Positions 61,301 to 64,000 of a DNA stretch of 64,000 nt are shown here, in pieces. The position numbers were made by a program, and so were the translations under genes. Source of the stretch: Domibacillus mangrovi (GTDB lineage: Bacteria; Bacillota; Bacilli; Bacillales; Domibacillaceae); the NCBI RefSeq assembly GCF_001906925.1, contig NZ_MRWQ01000022.1, positions 1 to 64,000 of the forward strand. The letters are read 5' to 3'. The first letter of the stretch is position 1. Every line of letters begins with the position of its first letter. A model generated the notes under the pieces. That model saw nothing but the letters and a program-made list of their open reading frames with translations, was not told the DNA's origin and ran no database searches.

Positions 61301-62516
61301 AGTATATGAGCAACGTACAGATCCACTATGCGCTTATATTTATGATTTAGAAGGCATAGAGCAACACGTACGCAATATGGTCAAAACAATGCCGAAGCAA
61401 ACGAACTTATTTTATGCGATTAAAGCAAATCCAGATAAGAGAATTATTCAGGCATTGTTGCCGTACGTGAAAGGATTTGAAGTGGCATCAATAGGCGAAT
61501 TGAAAAAAGTAAGAGACGTTTCCAAAAGCATACCTATTTTGTTTGGAGGACCAGGCAAGAAAGATTATGAACTTGAAATGGCTATGAAAGAAAACGTCTT
61601 TTATATTCATGTAGAAAGTCTTTTGGAATTAAGGAAATTAATCATGTTGGCGAAAAAACGGGATAAGCATATGCACATTTTATTACGTATGAATATAAGA
61701 ACAAAAACATTACCTAAAACGAATATTTCAATGGGGGGACGCCCGAGCCAGTTTGGCATTGATGAACAGTTAATGGAAGAGGCCCTCTCTATTTTGAAAG
61801 AGAGAGAAAATACGCATGTTCATTTAAAGGGTTTTCACTTCCACTCATTATCCAATAATATGCAAGCAGCGTTACATGTAGACATGATCCATCATTATCT
61901 TCAAAAAGTAGAACAGTGGAAGAACGCATATGGATTAACTATTAATGTCATTAATGCGGGAGGTGGTTTTGGTGTCTCGTATGATGCAACAACTAGATTT
62001 GACTGGCCGCTTTTTACGTCGTTATTAGCACAAAGTGAAGCCGTGCAAAACTTAGGGGATACACAACTATTCTTTGAACCAGGGCGATTTATCGTTGCGG
62101 ACTATGGTTATTACGTGGCAGAAGTAATCGATATCAAAATGTCAGTAGAATGCTGCTTTGCTGTCATAAGAGGCGGTACGCACCATAATCGATTACCCGC
62201 TTCTTGGGGTCATAATCATCCGTTTGCTGTTTTGCCTCTTGAAAGATGGCAGTATCCTTTTGCAAGGCCGGAAGTTAAACAATCGAAAGTAACGGTCGTC
62301 GGTGAGTTATGTACGCCGAGGGATCAGCTGCATGAAAATGCTGAGGTGGACAGTCTTCGTGTGGGCGATGTTCTTATATTTGAAAAATCTGGAGCTTATT
62401 GCTGGACGATTTCTCATCATGACTTTTTAGGTCATCCACATCCGAATTTTTACTACATAATGGAAGGGAATTATTATGAAGCAAACAATTACTCCATTGA
62501 ACAATATAACGGCTGA
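61269..62516 (+). CDS. PLP-dependent decarboxylase, SbnH/AcsE-like
   Basis: A 415-aa fold-III PLP enzyme related to diaminopimelate/ornithine decarboxylases. The PLP Lys is in LFYAIKANPD (residue 52). SIGELKKVRDVSK, MGGRPSQFGIDEQLMEEALS, FHFHSLSNNMQAALHVD, INAGGGFGVSYD and FEPGRFIVADYGYYVAEVID complete the barrel, and VVGELCTPRDQL provides the catalytic Cys. GGAGG precedes ATG 61269, inside the end of the SbnG-like gene (32-bp overlap). In related pathways it decarboxylates the citryl-amino acid intermediate (citryl-Dap in SbnH, citryl-Ser in AcsE). With DABA available, citryl-DABA would be another possible substrate. Confidence 0.88.
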   Translation: MNRYIKKIIHEVYEQRTDPLCAYIYDLEGIEQHVRNMVKTMPKQTNLFYAIKANPDKRIIQALLPYVKGFEVASIGELKKVRDVSKSIPILFGGPGKKDYELEMAMKENVFYIHVESLLELRKLIMLAKKRDKHMHILLRMNIRTKTLPKTNISMGGRPSQFGIDEQLMEEALSILKERENTHVHLKGFHFHSLSNNMQAALHVDMIHHYLQKVEQWKNAYGLTINVINAGGGFGVSYDATTRFDWPLFTSLLAQSEAVQNLGDTQLFFEPGRFIVADYGYYVAEVIDIKMSVECCFAVIRGGTHHNRLPASWGHNHPFAVLPLERWQYPFARPEVKQSKVTVVGELCTPRDQLHENAEVDSLRVGDVLIFEKSGAYCWTISHHDFLGHPHPNFYYIMEGNYYEANNYSIEQYNG

Positions 62517-64000
62517 ACAAGTAATACTGAAAGATTTAATGAATACGTTTATTGCCGAGCAGTTTTTTACTATTGATGAACAGACAGATAACAGGCTTTC
62601 AGACGCACCGAATAGTATCCAACATCTTTTTTCCGGATATGAACAATCATTCGTTTATATCGGTGAAATTTGTTTTCTTATAAAAAATAGTTATCGGCAG
62701 GGCTGGCAATGGGTGACGGGTTCCCCTATATATATAAAAGAGAAGGGTGATTGGCTGGAAATAAGTTCACCTCTAAAACTAAGCCAGCTTGTATTACGCT
62801 ATGCGCTGTCTGAAGAAGCCTATTTACATCCGGGTGTAACGTATTTCCTTCATGGATTAAAAGTATCCATTCAACAATTACATCTTAGTATGAAACAAAT
62901 GGAAGACAATCAATTGATTACACCTAATTCCCCTTACGACTGGTTTGTTAAGGGTGAGATGATTGCTTCTTTGCGTGACCGGCCGTTTCATCCATTGTCT
63001 AAAGCCAAGATCGGCTTTACACCGGAAAATTATCAAGCCTATATGGCTGAGTTTGGCCAGCCGACAACGTTATATTGGGTAGCTATATCCAATGAGTCCA
63101 TTGTAAAAGGATGCCAAGAAGAGGAAATGGAAAGTCTTGATGTGTTGAACGATGAGCAAAAAGCTGTGATTGAAAAGGAGTTGGCCCTAAAAGGACTATC
63201 AAAAGAAAAATATACAGTCATTCCTGTTCATCCGTGGCAGCTTCATCAAGTTATCTTACAGGACTTCAAAAAAGAAATAGGGGATCAAACTATCATTATT
63301 TTGGATTCAAAAGCAGGCGATTTTTTGGCAACATCTTCCGTACGCTCGCTTATATCTCCTTATGAATCAATGAAGATGTTAAAACTGCCGATCAGTGTGA
63401 AGTCTTTAGGAGCAGCGAGATACTTGCCGGTTGTTAAATTATTAAATGGGATCGCTGGAGAGCAAATGTTTCGCCAAGCAATAGCGTGTGATAAGACGCT
63501 TGCTGATAGAGTATTCTTATGTGAAGAAAAACATTGGTGGGGGTATATGCCAGAGACTTTGGGCCTTTTTGATGATCATCCTCGTCATTTGGCCGCCCAA
63601 GTGAGAGTGTACCCACAAGAAATTATGAAAAAAGAGTATAAAATCATCCCGATGGCTTCTTTAGGTGTTGTGATGCAAGATCGTCATTTTTTAACGGAAA
63701 TCATAGGAGAAAATGTAACAAATGAAGATGTCATCCACTTTTATGCTGATTTAGCCGCCCTGTTTTATGATATTACAATGAGGTTATTTAAAATCGGGAT
63801 TGTACCGGAAATACATGGTCAAAATTGTTGTGTCGTACTGAAGCATAATAAAATAGTTGGATTATTATTTAGAGATCATGATTCTGTGCGTCTGCATCAA
63901 CCGTATTTAGACAGGCATCAAATTAAAGATCCAGGCTACTATATTAGACCAGGTTATTCCAATAGTTTATACAATGAAACGATTGAAAAGTTAATTTACT
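62476..64000 (+). CDS. Third NIS siderophore synthetase, SbnC/AcsA-like (partial, runs off the right edge)
   Basis: The frame opens at ATG 62476 (GGAAGGGA upstream), overlaps the decarboxylase by 41 bp, and is still open at base 64000 (508 codons seen). IucA/IucC motifs: DRPFHPLSKAKIGFTPE, VIPVHPWQLHQVILQ, ATSSVRSLISPYESMKMLKL and PEIHGQNCCVVLKHN with LLFRDHDSVRL. By elimination it corresponds to SbnC (type B, 2-oxoglutarate user) or AcsA. In S. aureus sbnC comes before sbnD; here it lies after the sbnH homologue, so the order is rearranged. Uptake genes and anything else of the cluster lie beyond the window. Confidence 0.88.
   Translation, partial: MKQTITPLNNITAEQVILKDLMNTFIAEQFFTIDEQTDNRLSDAPNSIQHLFSGYEQSFVYIGEICFLIKNSYRQGWQWVTGSPIYIKEKGDWLEISSPLKLSQLVLRYALSEEAYLHPGVTYFLHGLKVSIQQLHLSMKQMEDNQLITPNSPYDWFVKGEMIASLRDRPFHPLSKAKIGFTPENYQAYMAEFGQPTTLYWVAISNESIVKGCQEEEMESLDVLNDEQKAVIEKELALKGLSKEKYTVIPVHPWQLHQVILQDFKKEIGDQTIIILDSKAGDFLATSSVRSLISPYESMKMLKLPISVKSLGAARYLPVVKLLNGIAGEQMFRQAIACDKTLADRVFLCEEKHWWGYMPETLGLFDDHPRHLAAQVRVYPQEIMKKEYKIIPMASLGVVMQDRHFLTEIIGENVTNEDVIHFYADLAALFYDITMRLFKIGIVPEIHGQNCCVVLKHNKIVGLLFRDHDSVRLHQPYLDRHQIKDPGYYIRPGYSNSLYNETIEKLIY

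Overview
The window looks like the chromosome of a Bacillaceae bacterium (Bacillus in the broad sense). It has moderately low GC, strong AGGAGG-type ribosome binding sites, frequent GTG and TTG starts, many U-tailed hairpin terminators, and typical Bacillus families (YugN-like, DUF3918, MhqO-like, YheE-like, a YwoG/YwoH-like pair, a ureABCEFGDH urease operon). No rRNA or tRNA gene was recognised. Only sequence reading was possible; nothing was searched against a database.

Layout. 1-3.1 kb: the end of an aldehyde dehydrogenase gene, then a D-malate/tartrate dehydrogenase and a BCCT transporter, both broken by internal out-of-frame deletions; this may be a dying carnitine or choline route. 3.1-5.5 kb: a P450-reductase relic, an MhqO-like dioxygenase and two small Bacillus genes. 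6.2-15.2 kb: two winged-helix/PfkB kinases, a DMT transporter and an AT-rich pseudouridine/nucleoside salvage operon (psuK-psuG-transporter-nucleoside hydrolase-Ham1 pyrophosphatase-ribokinase) with a promoter, a shared operator motif, an internal hairpin and a perfect cre site. 15.6-23.7 kb: a urea transporter divergent from the urease operon, which ends with a nickel permease and a PadR regulator. 23.7-26.9 kb: a ferritin-like gene with an unannotated 45-aa partner, relics, a class I cyclic-di-GMP riboswitch in front of an orphan 49-aa gene, and a possible HEPN protein. 27-30 kb: a NitT/TauT-type ABC transporter. 30-36.4 kb: IS3, MarR and SDR relics, an HxlR regulator, a CofE-like ligase divergent from a LysR regulator, and a sulfatase. 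36.8-40.3 kb: two MFS exporters, one with its own MarR gene and operator. 40.5-47.1 kb: divergent amino-sugar operons (nanE, PTS IICB and IIA / nagA, nagB, nagR, a SIS-domain protein) with two NagR-type operators. 47.2-53.9 kb: YdcZ-like, CidA/CidB (LrgA/LrgB), DUF6884, TraB, TetR, methyltransferase and RluF-like genes. 54.2-64 kb: a Fur-box-headed NRPS-independent siderophore operon that runs off the right edge.

The most notable system is the siderophore operon. It contains a diaminobutyrate aminotransferase, an MFS exporter, three IucA/IucC synthetases, an SbnG/AcsB-type citrate synthase and an SbnH/AcsE-type decarboxylase. The middle five genes run in the sbnD-E-F-G-H order of staphyloferrin B. 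The aminotransferase in place of sbnA/sbnB instead points to an achromobactin-like or diaminobutyrate-based carboxylate siderophore. Other items to follow up are the riboswitch-controlled 49-aa ORF, a structured repeat of about 200 nt present three times, a TAAAC-N4-GTTTA motif shared by the two HTH-PfkB genes, and a CofE-like ligase with no visible F420 pathway.
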